From JBFLVT01 sp036804525 (GTDB lineage: Bacteria > Bacillota > Desulfotomaculia > Desulfotomaculales > JASEER01), in the NCBI GenBank assembly GCA_036804525.1, contig DAIRSE010000006.1, positions 1 through 64,000 of the forward strand: 64,000 nt of DNA, written 5' to 3'. The notes under the pieces were generated by a model, which had not been told where the DNA came from, searched no databases, and saw nothing but the letters and a program-made list of their open reading frames with translations. The number at the start of each line of letters is the position of its first letter. The first letter of the stretch is position 1. The position numbers and the translations under genes were made by a program. Below, in pieces: positions 50,189-59,372 of this stretch.

Positions 50189-51659
50189 CCAGCCGCCCCA
50201 CCCCGATTCTTTCCTCCAGCAGGTCGGCGACCCGATCCAGATCCCTCTGCCTGCGTGTGGCAAATCCCGTTTGTACCGGGGGCCGGGCCGGCAGTCCTGC
50301 AATGCGGCGCACAGCTGCTATCCAGTGCGCCCGGTAGGCGTCAGCGTCGAAGCACCCGTGCAGGTAGGTCCCCGCCACAAAGCCTTCTTCGGCGACACAG
50401 CCCTCGGGGACCGGCCCCGCTTCCTGTCCGTCGAGCAGGAAACACGGCCGGCCCCCGCATACCTTCGAGAACCCCATATGAATCTCGTATCCGCGCACGG
50501 GAAGGCCGTCCGGAATGCCCCAAACCCCGCCGGCCGTCACGCCGCTCACCTGAACGGTGCGTTTCTCGGAGGCAAACCGGGTGTGCACGGGCAGAAGGCC
50601 TAGCCCCGGAACCGTCTTCTCCCCTTCCATGATGGTTTGGCCAAGCATCTGAAAGCCTCCGCAAATGCCCAGCAGCGGTTTCCCCTCGGCTGCCAAGCGG
50701 CGCAGAGCCTGGTCCAGCCCCCGCCGGCGGAGCCAGGCCAGATCAGCTAACGTCTCCTTGCTGCCCGGCAGGATGACCGCGTGCGCACCTTCCAGTTCTT
50801 GCGCACGGTCAACGTAGCGCAGCGCCACCCCGTCCTCGGTTTCAAGAGGAAGAAAATCGGTGTAGTTGGATATCCGGGGCAAACGGACCACCGCCACCGC
50901 TAAGTCGCCCGGGGCCGGCGTCTTCCCCCGCCCGGACAGGCCCACCGAGTCCTCCTCGTCGAGATGGAGATTGTGCAGGTAGGGGAGCACGCCCAGCACC
51001 GGCCGTCCGGCCCGAGCCCTGATCAAGGCCAGCCCGGGCCGCAAAAGCTTCTCGTCGCCCCGGAACTTGTTGATGACGAAACCGGCAACAAGTTTCCGTT
51101 CCCTTTCCGCCAGCAGTTCCATCGTTCCGAGCAGGGAGGCAAATACTCCGCCCCGCTCGATGTCCCCCACGAGCAGCACGGGAGCCTTCGCGTGGAGCGC
51201 CACGTCCATATTGGCAATGTCGTAGGGCCGAAGGTTGATCTCGGCCGGGCTTCCCGCCCCTTCGGCAAACACAAAATCGCAACTCGCCCGGAGCCGGTCG
51301 AGGGCGGCGGCGACCAGCGGCCAGAGCTCTTCCTTCAAGGCGTAATAGTCAGCCGGTTTGTAGACGCCCAGGGGACGGCCCAGCACCACCACCTGGCTGC
51401 CCGCTTCCCCCGTCGGTTTCAGGAGAATGGGGTTCATGTCCACGTGGGGAGGTATACCGGCGGCCTCGGCCTGCAAGGCCTGGGCGCGGCCGATTTCCCC
51501 GCCGTCCGGAGTGGCATAGGAGTTGAGGGCCATGTTTTGGCTTTTAAAAGGAACCACCCGGAAGCCTCTGCGGGCGTAGAGCCGGCAAAGCCCCGCTACT
51601 ACAAGGCTCTTGCCTACCGAAGAAGCCGTACCCTGGACCATCAGTATGCGCGCCGTCAT
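50169..51659 (-). CDS. cbiP: cobyric acid synthase CbiP
   Basis: 496-aa glutamine amidotransferase that amidates four side chains of adenosylcobyrinic acid a,c-diamide. The dethiobiotin-synthase-like ATP domain starts MVQGTASSVGKSLVVAGL (about 7-24) and has KSQNMALNSY; the C-terminal amidotransferase domain has the nucleophile Cys in LLGICGGFQMLG and the His in GTYLHGCFD. Length is normal (about 500). Start overlaps the CobD stop, ATGA. Confidence 0.95.
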   Translation of the reverse strand: MTARILMVQGTASSVGKSLVVAGLCRLYARRGFRVVPFKSQNMALNSYATPDGGEIGRAQALQAEAAGIPPHVDMNPILLKPTGEAGSQVVVLGRPLGVYKPADYYALKEELWPLVAAALDRLRASCDFVFAEGAGSPAEINLRPYDIANMDVALHAKAPVLLVGDIERGGVFASLLGTMELLAERERKLVAGFVINKFRGDEKLLRPGLALIRARAGRPVLGVLPYLHNLHLDEEDSVGLSGRGKTPAPGDLAVAVVRLPRISNYTDFLPLETEDGVALRYVDRAQELEGAHAVILPGSKETLADLAWLRRRGLDQALRRLAAEGKPLLGICGGFQMLGQTIMEGEKTVPGLGLLPVHTRFASEKRTVQVSGVTAGGVWGIPDGLPVRGYEIHMGFSKVCGGRPCFLLDGQEAGPVPEGCVAEEGFVAGTYLHGCFDADAYRAHWIAAVRRIAGLPARPPVQTGFATRRQRDLDRVADLLEERIGVGRLDGILGL

Positions 51660-52696
51660 ACGTTGTCACCCCGCAGAAAGCCTGATAAGACTTCGAGCAG
51701 CCGATCGTTCTCATCGGGCCTGCGTAGCCCCATGCGGAAGTACCGTAGCGAAAGCCCGGCGAAAGTAGAGGCATCCCGCACCGCCATCCCGTGCTGCAGC
51801 AGGCGGGTGTTCAGAGCTCGGACGCTAAAACCGCCGGGCAGCTCGCAGAGCAAAAAGTTCGCCTCGCCGTGAAAAACGCGAAGCCCCAGCCTCTCCAGCG
51901 CCGCTGTTACCCGTACCCGCTCCGCCGCTACAAAATCCCTGGTTTTCTTAGCGTAAGCCTTCTCGGCGAGCAGCCGGCCGACGAGGTGCTCGCCCAGCCC
52001 GTTAACGCTCCAGGGATCCTTCGCTGCCAGAAGCCGCTGCACCAGGTCCTTTGTCCCGACAAGGTAACCGAGTCGCAGCCCGGGTACCGCGTAAAACTTA
52101 GTCAGCGAGCATACCGCCGTCACCCCCGGCACGGGCGGCAGGGCCGGGGAACCGCCCCTTGCGGGATCCGCGAAAGCCAGAAACGACTCGTCAAAAACCC
52201 AGTGCACCCCGGGACGGGTCTTGCGCAAACGCTCAAGCGCGTCACGCGACGGAAATTGCCCGGTGGGATTGTTCGGGTAACCGACGAAGACCATATCGCC
52301 GGGCTCAGGCCGGAAAGCCTGCCACCAGGGTTCAAAACGGCCGCCCACAACCCTCGAGGGCACCGCCGCTACCGGAATGCCGCAGGCCTCGGCGGCGCCG
52401 CGGTATTCCGAATAGCACGGTTCTATAACCCAGACCCGTCTCGGCCGCAGGGCGCGTACCAGGAGACTGATCAGCTCTGTCGCACCGTTCCCCACCAATA
52501 CCTCACCCGGATCAAGGCTGAGAAACAGCGCCAGCGAACGGCGCGCGGCACCTGCATCAGGTGAGGGGTAACGGGTGATCAGAGGAAGCGCCTCCCGCAA
52601 CAATTCAGCGACACAGTCCGGGGGTCCGAGCGGATTGAGACTCACGCTGAAATCGACCGTCACCCCGGTAATGGCACCACCGTGATCCCACTTCAT
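51656..52696 (-). CDS. cobD: L-threonine-O-3-phosphate decarboxylase CobD
   Basis: 346-aa PLP enzyme of the aminotransferase class I/II fold that decarboxylates threonine phosphate to aminopropanol phosphate, the cobalamin linker. The N-terminal DFSVSLNPLGPP and the PLP lysine in CSLTKFYAVPGLRLGY support this, with VGYPNNPTGQFPS and WVFDESFLAFADP. ATG at 52696 overlaps the cbiA stop (ATGA), which fixes the start. Related to histidinol-phosphate aminotransferase, but context decides the role. Confidence 0.92.
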   Translation of the reverse strand: MKWDHGGAITGVTVDFSVSLNPLGPPDCVAELLREALPLITRYPSPDAGAARRSLALFLSLDPGEVLVGNGATELISLLVRALRPRRVWVIEPCYSEYRGAAEACGIPVAAVPSRVVGGRFEPWWQAFRPEPGDMVFVGYPNNPTGQFPSRDALERLRKTRPGVHWVFDESFLAFADPARGGSPALPPVPGVTAVCSLTKFYAVPGLRLGYLVGTKDLVQRLLAAKDPWSVNGLGEHLVGRLLAEKAYAKKTRDFVAAERVRVTAALERLGLRVFHGEANFLLCELPGGFSVRALNTRLLQHGMAVRDASTFAGLSLRYFRMGLRRPDENDRLLEVLSGFLRGDNV

Positions 52697-54060
52697 TGCA
52701 TCATCCCCAAAAGACGCCGCAGCACGTGAGGAGCCGAAGCAAAGTGCAGGTGCAGGTACGACCCGAAAACGGACCCGGCCTGCCAACCATCTCTGCGGAC
52801 TTCAACCCCGCAAACCCGGTACAAAGCCAGGCAGGCTCGGTTGCCGGGCGCCGGGTGGGCTTGGGAGTAATGGAAAACATGCCCCCGGACCTCTTCGCCG
52901 GCCCTTAGAATCAAGTTGTCAAACAGGGCCCGGGCCACCACGTAACCGAGAGAAAGCCGCCGGCCGGTCATGCTGAAGCGTACCGGGAGCAGGCCGGTCA
53001 TCGGGTGATAACGCCCATCCAGGTCGGTTACCCCCTCACCCAGGTAAATTAAGCCGCCGCACTCGCCGTAGATCCGCCCTCCGGCCGCCGCGTAGGATCT
53101 GACGGAGGCCAGCATCACCCGGTTGGCCGCCAGCGCCCCGGCGTACAGTTCCGGGTAACCTCCGCCGAAATACAGCAGGGTACAGTCTGCCGGCAGGCGG
53201 TCGTCGCGCAGAGGGCTGAAGAAAACCGGCTCCGCACCGTAGTGGCGAAGGATGTCCAGGTTATCGGCGTAAAGAAAGCTGAAGGCTTCGTCGCGGGCGA
53301 CCCCCACCCGTACCGTCGGTGCGGAAGCATCTCCCGCAAAGACGCAAGGGTTTGCCCGGGGCACGGCCGGAGCCGTCCCGGCGAGCCGCTGCAAGGCGGC
53401 CAGGTCCACATGCTGCTCGACCGCGTCCGCCAGCCGGTCGTACACCGTCTCCCAGTCGCCCTCCGCTCCCGTAAAAAGCCCGAGGTGCCGTTCCGGGATG
53501 GCGAGCTCTTCTTCCCGGGGGATAACCCCGAGGACGGGTATCCGGCAATAGCGCGCAACGGCATCAGTGACCAGGGCGGCGTGCCGCGCCGACCCGGCGC
53601 GGTTGAGGATGACCCCCGCGATGTTCACCTCGGTGTCAAAGGCCTGAAAGCCCAGGACAACGGCAGCCGCGCTGACTCCCTGCCGTGAGATGTCCACAAT
53701 CAGGACGACCGGCGCCCGCAGCACCTTGGCCAGCTCGGCGCTGGAGGCCCGCGTCGTACCGTCCCCCAGCCCGTCGTACAGGCCCATTACCCCTTCCAGG
53801 ACCGCGATGTCCGCTCCCGCGACAGCCCGCTGGTACAGCTCACGTGAAGCCCGGTCACCGATGAGCCAGGTGTCCAGGTTCCTCGACACGCGTCCGGCGG
53901 CCCTGGTATGGTGGCCCGGATCGATGTAGTCGGGCCCGGCCTTGAAGGGCTGTACGGCTAACCCCAGCCGCTTCAGGGCACGCAGCAGCCCCAGGACCAG
54001 GGTCGTCTTTCCCTGCCCGCTCGAAGGCGCGGCTACGAGTAGACGCGGCACATTAATCAT
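52693..54060 (-). CDS. cbiA: cobyrinate a,c-diamide synthase CbiA
   Basis: 455-aa glutamine amidotransferase that amidates the a and c acetate side chains of cobyrinic acid. N-terminal ATP domain: VAAPSSGQGKTTLVLGLLRAL (about 9-29) and FKAGPDYIDPGHHTRAAG; C-terminal amidotransferase with Cys in RIYGECGGLIYLGEG. Length is normal (about 460). Its start overlaps the end of cbiH by 8 bases; its stop overlaps the cobD start. Confidence 0.95.
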   Translation of the reverse strand: MINVPRLLVAAPSSGQGKTTLVLGLLRALKRLGLAVQPFKAGPDYIDPGHHTRAAGRVSRNLDTWLIGDRASRELYQRAVAGADIAVLEGVMGLYDGLGDGTTRASSAELAKVLRAPVVLIVDISRQGVSAAAVVLGFQAFDTEVNIAGVILNRAGSARHAALVTDAVARYCRIPVLGVIPREEELAIPERHLGLFTGAEGDWETVYDRLADAVEQHVDLAALQRLAGTAPAVPRANPCVFAGDASAPTVRVGVARDEAFSFLYADNLDILRHYGAEPVFFSPLRDDRLPADCTLLYFGGGYPELYAGALAANRVMLASVRSYAAAGGRIYGECGGLIYLGEGVTDLDGRYHPMTGLLPVRFSMTGRRLSLGYVVARALFDNLILRAGEEVRGHVFHYSQAHPAPGNRACLALYRVCGVEVRRDGWQAGSVFGSYLHLHFASAPHVLRRLLGMMQ

Positions 54061-54790
54061 CGCGGTCTCCCCTGTCGAAGTAACCGCGGGGTGTAATCAT
54101 AAACCCCCGCCAGATAAAAGTCCGCGTGTTGCCGACAATAAGCAACGTCAACATGTCGGCGTCGTCCGGGCTCAGTTCGGCCAGTGTGACGACGCGCCTC
54201 TCCTGCCCATCCCGGAAGGCGTTGCGGACGATACCCACCGGCGTTCCGGGCGGGCGCGTTTCCCGCAGGATGTCGAGGGCCGCTGCAAACGGCTCAACGC
54301 GCGTCCGCGAACGGACGTTGTACAGGGCAAGGACAAAATCAGCCTGGACGGCCGCTCGAACCCTCCTTTTGATAAGGTCAATGGGGGTGAGGAGATCGGA
54401 GAGAGAAACTACCGCATGGTCGTGGGCCAGCGGCGCCCCCAGCAGCGCCGCTGCGGCAAGGCCGGCCGTTACGCCCGGGACGACCCTGAAGGGCAGCGCC
54501 AGATCGCGGCGGGCCAACTCCTCGAGGACCAGAGCGGCCAGCCCGTACACACCGGCGTCACCGCTCGAAACCAGGCATACCCGGCGGCCGGAACAGGCGG
54601 CGGCGATGGCCGCCCGTACCCGCTCGACCTCCCGGCGCATCCCGCTGGCGATGATTTCTTTCCCATCCAGGCGCTCCCGGATAAGGTCGAGGTAAAGAGG
54701 GTAGCCCGCCACCACCTCGGCTTCCGACAGGGCATCTCGGGCTGCAGGGGTCAGGTGCTCGGCGTTCCCCGGCCCGATCCCGGCGACCAC
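54053..54790 (-). CDS. cbiH: cobalt-precorrin-3 C17-methyltransferase CbiH
   Basis: 245-aa SAM-dependent enzyme that methylates C17 and contracts the ring. The methyltransferase fold is seen from VVAGIGPGNAEHLTPAARDAL (1-21), with VCLVSSGDAGVYGLAALVLE, FRVVPGVTAGLAAAALLGAPLAHDHAVVSLSDLLTP. GTG at 54790 is chosen because GAGG lies 7 bases upstream; it lies within the last 40 bases of cbiG. Aerobic counterpart is CobJ; the set here is the anaerobic type, hence CbiH. Confidence 0.92.
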   Translation of the reverse strand: MVAGIGPGNAEHLTPAARDALSEAEVVAGYPLYLDLIRERLDGKEIIASGMRREVERVRAAIAAACSGRRVCLVSSGDAGVYGLAALVLEELARRDLALPFRVVPGVTAGLAAAALLGAPLAHDHAVVSLSDLLTPIDLIKRRVRAAVQADFVLALYNVRSRTRVEPFAAALDILRETRPPGTPVGIVRNAFRDGQERRVVTLAELSPDDADMLTLLIVGNTRTFIWRGFMITPRGYFDRGDRDD

Positions 54791-55590
54791 AAGCGATCCT
54801 CGGCCAGGGCAACAGTCACCTGATCCGCCACCAGGCGCGGGAGGATAATTCGGCCGTTGCGGGAGGCCAGAAAGGCGCATGGTTCAGCAACCCCTCCTAC
54901 GTCAAAATACTTACGGGCGCAGCGCGACTCGCCAAACAGCCTGTCGACGCTCCGGATGACGTCCCGGCTGAACACCCGCAGCCCCACGCCCAGGGCGGCG
55001 CAAACCTCAAGGATGCCCGGTTCGTCGGCCTTAAAATCGGCGGTGGCCGCAACCCGGAGCTCTTGCTTCGTCCGTCCCGCCAAGGCGAAACCCTTCTCTA
55101 CCGCCGCCATGATCGCCGCCGCGCCGACGCCTCGCCGGCAGCCGAGCCCGACGACAAGCGTCCGGTGGACTTCACCGCCGGTGGTGACCACCGGTTCGGC
55201 GCCCACCACGGCCGCCACCCGGTAAGCCAGCCCGTTGGCACCACCCTCATGCCCGGCGAGCAGGCTGATCGCGTAGCGCGCTGCGGTATCCAGAACCACC
55301 ACCGGGGGGTCGCGCCGCTTGTCTGCGGGGAGGCCTGACAAGAGGCGCACGGCGATCCCTACCGCCATGACCAGCACCAGCCCGCAGCCTTCCCGAAACA
55401 ATCGCCTGACCGCGTCGCCGGTCGAACCCTCGTATCCCACAACGGTTGCGTGGCACAGCGGTGCTGGATAAATAGCTAACAACCGGACGGGAACGTACAG
55501 GAAAGCCCCGAGGGTCCCAGCCACCGCCGCGCCGGGGCCGAACCCCGCCTCATTGATCACGACTACCGCCAGTGGCCGGTCACCCTTCAC
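54751..55590 (-). CDS. cbiG: cobalt-precorrin-5A hydrolase CbiG
   Basis: 279-aa enzyme that opens the delta-lactone of cobalt-precorrin-5A and releases acetaldehyde, a step used only in the anaerobic pathway. The N-terminal part (about 1-130) holds GCGLVLVMAVGIAVRLLSGL and PVVVLDTAARYAISLLAGHEGGAN; the C-terminal CbiG_C domain begins LVVGLGCRRGVGAAAIMAAVE and contains FKADEPGILEVCAALG. Start GTG overlaps the cbiF stop by 11 bases; the end overlaps cbiH by 40. Confidence 0.93.
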   Translation of the reverse strand: MKGDRPLAVVVINEAGFGPGAAVAGTLGAFLYVPVRLLAIYPAPLCHATVVGYEGSTGDAVRRLFREGCGLVLVMAVGIAVRLLSGLPADKRRDPPVVVLDTAARYAISLLAGHEGGANGLAYRVAAVVGAEPVVTTGGEVHRTLVVGLGCRRGVGAAAIMAAVEKGFALAGRTKQELRVAATADFKADEPGILEVCAALGVGLRVFSRDVIRSVDRLFGESRCARKYFDVGGVAEPCAFLASRNGRIILPRLVADQVTVALAEDRLWSPGSGRGTPST

Positions 55591-56323
55591 CTCGCAGACG
55601 CCCCTTCGAGTAAAGATAGCTCGTCCCGCCGTCCTGCTCCAGGAAAAACCCGACCAAGATCAGGACGTGGCGCTCCACCCCCGACTCCCGGACGGTTGCG
55701 GCCAGGTCTGCCAGACGGCATCGGATCACCCGCTGATCGGGCCAAGTAGCCCGGTAAACCACGGCGGCCGGGCAGTCGGCGCCGTAGGCGGGGAGCAGGT
55801 CGGCCTGCACCCCGTCCGCCTCGGCCGCACTCAGATAGAGCGCCAGGCTGGCCCGGGCCGCCGCCAACCGCGGCAGGCTTTCGCTCTCCGGTACCGGCGT
55901 CCGCCCTGCCCGGCGCGTCAGGATCAGGGTCTGCGAGCCGCCGGGGAGGGTGTATTCCTTCCCCAGCAAGGCTGCCGCCGCAAAGCAGGCGCTGACCCCC
56001 GGGACGACCTCGTAGGAAATGCCCAGCCGCTCCAGGGCACGCACCTGTTCGGCAAGGGCCCCGTAAAGCGAAGGATCTCCGGTGTGCAGCCGGGCGACGT
56101 CCCGCCCCGCAGCCGCGGCTTCGGTGATAATCGCCAGCTGCGCCTCCAGGTCGAGCCGGCTGGCGTCGTGCCTCTCCGCGTCGGCCCGCGCCCAGCGCAG
56201 GATTTCCGGATTGACCAGGCTGCCCGCGTAAATGACCACCGGGCAGTGCTCCAGAAGACGCTTGCCCCGCACCGTGATCAGTTCAGGATCCCCAGGCCCG
56301 GCACCGATGAAATAAACGGTCAA
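55580..56323 (-). CDS. cbiF: cobalt-precorrin-4 C11-methyltransferase CbiF
   Basis: 247-aa SAM-dependent methyltransferase acting on C11. N-terminus VYFIGAGPGDPELITVRGKRLLE is the family start; the SAM loops appear in VARLHTGDPSLYGALAEQ and VVPGVSACFAAAALLGKEYTLPG, with ILTRRAGRTPVPESESL. Start TTG overlaps the cbiL stop (TTGA). Works between CbiH and CbiG. Confidence 0.94.
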   Translation of the reverse strand: MTVYFIGAGPGDPELITVRGKRLLEHCPVVIYAGSLVNPEILRWARADAERHDASRLDLEAQLAIITEAAAAGRDVARLHTGDPSLYGALAEQVRALERLGISYEVVPGVSACFAAAALLGKEYTLPGGSQTLILTRRAGRTPVPESESLPRLAAARASLALYLSAAEADGVQADLLPAYGADCPAAVVYRATWPDQRVIRCRLADLAATVRESGVERHVLILVGFFLEQDGGTSYLYSKGRLRGEG

Positions 56324-57051
56324 GACGTACGCCCCCCTTTTTTGCGCACCAGGATCACCGACAGGTAGCCGTGCTCGCCCTCCGGCAGGGATTGCAGGTC
56401 CGACGTAAGATACTCCTCCGGCTGGGAAACGTGGCTGGCGAAGACGGCGTGCCTGTCCAGGCCCATTTCGCGCAGCAGGTTGATCACGGCGGGCAGCTGC
56501 TTGGCCACCTTCATCAGGACCACCGTCTCGAATTCTTCCAGGGCTTGCCGCACGGGCGACAGGTCGCCGCGGGGCACCGGCACCACCGCGATCCGCTCAT
56601 CCTTTTCACCCAGGGGGAAGTTGGCGGCTGACGCGGCGGCGGCAAAACTGGTGATGCCCGGAACCGAGCGGATCAGCTCCGGTGCAAGCCTCTGCCTGAG
56701 TTCCCGCAGGACGTAGCAGTAGGTGCTGTAGGTAAGGCAGTCCCCCAGCGTCAGGAAGACCACCTTCTCCCCCCGCCGGACCCGGCCGGCGATTTCCTCG
56801 GCCGCCGCCGCCCAGTAAGGGATCAGTTCCCGCTCGTCACGGCGCATAGGGAACTCGAATTCAAGCACGGGTTTTTGACCTATGAACGGGCGGGCGATTT
56901 CCAGGGCCAGGCTTTCTCCGGCCAGGCTCGATTTCGGAACAACCACGCAGTCTGCTTCCTCAATCAAGCGCCGTGCCTTTAGAGACATTAACTCCGGGTC
57001 GCCGGGTCCCAGACCGATCCCCCAGAATGATCCCTGCGTTTCGCCTTTCAC
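56320..57051 (-). CDS. cbiL: cobalt-factor II C20-methyltransferase CbiL
   Basis: 243-aa SAM-dependent methyltransferase that methylates C20 of cobalt-factor II/precorrin-2. N-terminus FWGIGLGPGDPELMSLKA; CVVVPKSSLAGESLALE; the GDCLTYSTYCYVLREL loop and SVPGITSFAAAASAANFPL are typical. Start GTG overlaps the cbiE stop (GTGA). It takes the product made by CbiX, encoded upstream. Confidence 0.94.
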   Translation of the reverse strand: MKGETQGSFWGIGLGPGDPELMSLKARRLIEEADCVVVPKSSLAGESLALEIARPFIGQKPVLEFEFPMRRDERELIPYWAAAAEEIAGRVRRGEKVVFLTLGDCLTYSTYCYVLRELRQRLAPELIRSVPGITSFAAAASAANFPLGEKDERIAVVPVPRGDLSPVRQALEEFETVVLMKVAKQLPAVINLLREMGLDRHAVFASHVSQPEEYLTSDLQSLPEGEHGYLSVILVRKKGGRTS

Positions 57052-57698
57052 TCTCCCGCCTCCGTCAAAATCAACACACTTCGGCCGGGGCCTTCAAACC
57101 ACTCGGCCAGTTCAGCGACTGTACCGGCCATCATCCCTTCCGTAGGTCGTCCCAGATCCCACAGGACGTGCACTTTTCGTTCCCTCGCCGTATTCCGAAG
57201 TGCGCTAAGGATTTTCCCGGGTGTCCAGGTCGGTGAACAAAGTACGGCGGCGGTAGACACAGCAGCCAGAGCGCCCAGGACAGGCCGCGCTTCTTCCTTA
57301 GAGACACCATGCAAGCTGAAAATCCGGGCGTTTTCCCAGGGAAGACCCAGGCGCGCGAAAGCCAGCTGCACCGAACTCACCCCGGGAACAACCTGTACCC
57401 TTTCCCGGCCGAGAAGGCGCGTCACCGGGCCGGCCAGGCTGTGCATGCCGGGGTCCCCCGTCACCAAGAGCACCACGCGGCATTCCTCCATGCGGGATCG
57501 GACCAGGGCGGCCACCTCGCGGGCGTCAGCTCCTGTCACTACCCGCTCGGCCCTGGCCTCCGGGAAGAGGTCGAGCAGGAACCGGGGGCCGCAGAGCACG
57601 TCAGCCCCGGCTACAGCCGAAAGGGCCTGCTGCGTCAAATACTCCGCCCCGCCCGGCCCGCAGCCGACAATGGTCAATTTCCACCGTTCCGGTTTCAT
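57048..57698 (-). CDS. cbiE: cobalt-precorrin-7 C5-methyltransferase CbiE
   Basis: 216-aa SAM-dependent methyltransferase acting on C5. N-terminus LTIVGCGPGGAEYLTQQALSA; LLVTGDPGMHSLAGPV; VQVVPGVSSVQLAFARLGLPW. In many bacteria it is fused or adjacent to CbiT, the C15-methyltransferase/decarboxylase; here the protein ends after the CbiE domain and no CbiT is in the window. Start ATG overlaps the cbiD stop (ATGA). Confidence 0.93.
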   Translation of the reverse strand: MKPERWKLTIVGCGPGGAEYLTQQALSAVAGADVLCGPRFLLDLFPEARAERVVTGADAREVAALVRSRMEECRVVLLVTGDPGMHSLAGPVTRLLGRERVQVVPGVSSVQLAFARLGLPWENARIFSLHGVSKEEARPVLGALAAVSTAAVLCSPTWTPGKILSALRNTARERKVHVLWDLGRPTEGMMAGTVAELAEWFEGPGRSVLILTEAGE

Positions 57699-58795
57699 AA
57701 CGCCTCCCCCACAATGTTCCCCTGCAGGTCACAGAGGTACACCGCCACGCAAGGCTTCGGGCCCAGCCTCTCCTGCACCAGAACCTTGATCCTGGCCGCC
57801 AGCATCCCGAGCAAACAGCCGTACCCTTCATTAATCAGCGCCCGCTGGATCGCTTCCACCGTCGACAGTTCCCCCAAACGCCGGATGAGGTCTTCCGGCA
57901 AGCCGGCAGCGGCACAGAATTCGATGACGGCGTCGTTGGCCGGCCGAGCGTATTTGGCGTGCGTCTGCCAGTCCCCGTTCAGGACCTTGGCCAATTTGCC
58001 CGGGTGCCCGACGAGGATGATCCGGGCGAAGCCCCGCCGGGACGCTTCGTCCAGCATATATCCCAGGAAATCGCTGACCTCCACGATCTGCTCCTCCGCA
58101 GGCGCCGGCAGCAAGCGCCGTGCCGCCCGGCGGCCGATATTGCCCGGGACCAGGCAGACCTCACTGTAGCCGGACGCACGCAGCACATCCAGAAGCGGCG
58201 GAAGCGAACACCGCAAGGCGTTAAGGCTGCGCGGCTCGACATAGCCGGTGGTGCCGAGAATCGAGATCCCGCCGGCAATGCCCAGCCGCGGGTTAAAGGT
58301 CAGCCGGGCGACCTCCGTTCCTCCGGGAACAGAAACGGTAACCTTCCAGCCCCCGCCGGGAGCAACGAGGCCGGCCAGCGCGCCGGCAATCATCGCCCGC
58401 GGTACCGGGTTGATCGCGGCCTCGCCCACCGGGACGGGGAGGCCGGATTTGGTGACGCGCCCCACTCCCTCCCCCCCGTCGATGACGATACCCGGGGCCG
58501 CGGCAAATTCGACGCGGGCGTGGATGGCCATCCCGTCGGTCACGTCGGGGTCGTCACCCGCATCCTTAATCACGTAACACTCGGCGGCGGACGTGTCGCG
58601 GAAGACTGCATGCACCGGGAGGGTCGCGGGTTCACCGCCGGGCAACAAAATGGTAACTGTTTCAGGCAAATGACCCTCAAGAAGCCAGAGGGCGGCGCCC
58701 CGCGCCGCCGCCGCCGCGCACGTTCCGGTCGTGTAACCGCGCCGCAGGCCGTTCTTGCGGGTGTCCCGCTTTTGTTCCCCTTTCCCGGCCGTCAT
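57695..58795 (-). CDS. cbiD: cobalt-precorrin-5B C1-methyltransferase CbiD
   Basis: 366-aa SAM-dependent enzyme that methylates C1 and is specific to the anaerobic pathway. The N-terminus LRRGYTTGTCAAAAARGA is a hallmark, followed by VIKDAGDDPDVTDGMAIHA, GEGVGRVTKSGLPVPVGE and AINPVPRAMI. ATG at 58795 overlaps the cbiX stop (ATGA). Its presence with CbiG argues that the organism makes cobalamin by the oxygen-independent route. Confidence 0.95.
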   Translation of the reverse strand: MTAGKGEQKRDTRKNGLRRGYTTGTCAAAAARGAALWLLEGHLPETVTILLPGGEPATLPVHAVFRDTSAAECYVIKDAGDDPDVTDGMAIHARVEFAAAPGIVIDGGEGVGRVTKSGLPVPVGEAAINPVPRAMIAGALAGLVAPGGGWKVTVSVPGGTEVARLTFNPRLGIAGGISILGTTGYVEPRSLNALRCSLPPLLDVLRASGYSEVCLVPGNIGRRAARRLLPAPAEEQIVEVSDFLGYMLDEASRRGFARIILVGHPGKLAKVLNGDWQTHAKYARPANDAVIEFCAAAGLPEDLIRRLGELSTVEAIQRALINEGYGCLLGMLAARIKVLVQERLGPKPCVAVYLCDLQGNIVGEAL

Positions 58796-59280
58796 CGTCG
58801 TTCAGTCCCCGGGTCGCAAATACAGACGTCCGGAAGCACTTCCACGAACTCGCCCTGCCCGGGCGGCACCGGGTACCGGGAGCGGTCGGGCACCTTGATC
58901 TCCCGCACGTCGGGCAGGGTCAGGGACTCCTGCACGCGGCGGGCCAGGATGTCCGCGAAGACCGGGTCGCAGCCCAGATGACGCCCGCAGACGATCCTTA
59001 CGCCCGGGTAGTCGGCCGCCAGCTTCTGCAGCTCACTCGGAATGTCGACCAGAATGTGCAGCCCGGTGTGCAGGAAGTAGGGGATGACGATAATCTCCCT
59101 GGCACCGTCAGCGACACAGGCCGCTAAGGTCTCGGACAGGTGCGGTCCCAGACGGGACAGAAAAGAAACCCGCACGAGCGGGATCCCGGTCATCTCCCGC
59201 AGCATCCCGGCCAGGATCTCCATTTCCCTGGCCGCTTCAGGCACACGGCTCCCGTGCCCCAATAAAATCAACGCACGCAT
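58792..59280 (-). CDS. cbiX: sirohydrochlorin cobaltochelatase CbiX
   Basis: 162-aa chelatase that inserts cobalt into sirohydrochlorin, the entry step of the anaerobic route. ALILLGHGSRVPEAAREME (2-20) carries the first His; IVIPYFLHTGLHILVDIP carries the second. A C-terminal extension of about 45 residues contains CICDPG. ATG at 59280 is chosen because GAGGTG lies 6 bases upstream. The length fits a short CbiX, which dimerises, with an added tail. About 90 bases separate it from the fusion gene and hold a heptamer tract. Confidence 0.92.
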   Translation of the reverse strand: MRALILLGHGSRVPEAAREMEILAGMLREMTGIPLVRVSFLSRLGPHLSETLAACVADGAREIIVIPYFLHTGLHILVDIPSELQKLAADYPGVRIVCGRHLGCDPVFADILARRVQESLTLPDVREIKVPDRSRYPVPPGQGEFVEVLPDVCICDPGTERR

Positions 59281-59297
59281 CAACAGCACCTCATTGA

Positions 59298-59325
59298 GTC
59301 GTAAGTCGTAAGACGTAAGTAGTAG
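59298..59325. repeat. heptamer tract (GTCGTAA)
   Basis: Units GTCGTAA, GTCGTAA, GACGTAA, GTAGTAG between cbiX and the CbiO-CbiC gene. Confidence 0.9.
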
Positions 59326-59372
59326 GAACTTGGCAGGATTCGCCCCCCGAATCCCAATTACTCCGACGGCCC

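Noticed and set aside
51656..54060. Possible CobC-type phosphatase or CbiT hidden in the operon
   Set aside because: Every reading frame in this stretch is accounted for by CobD and CbiA, with no room left.
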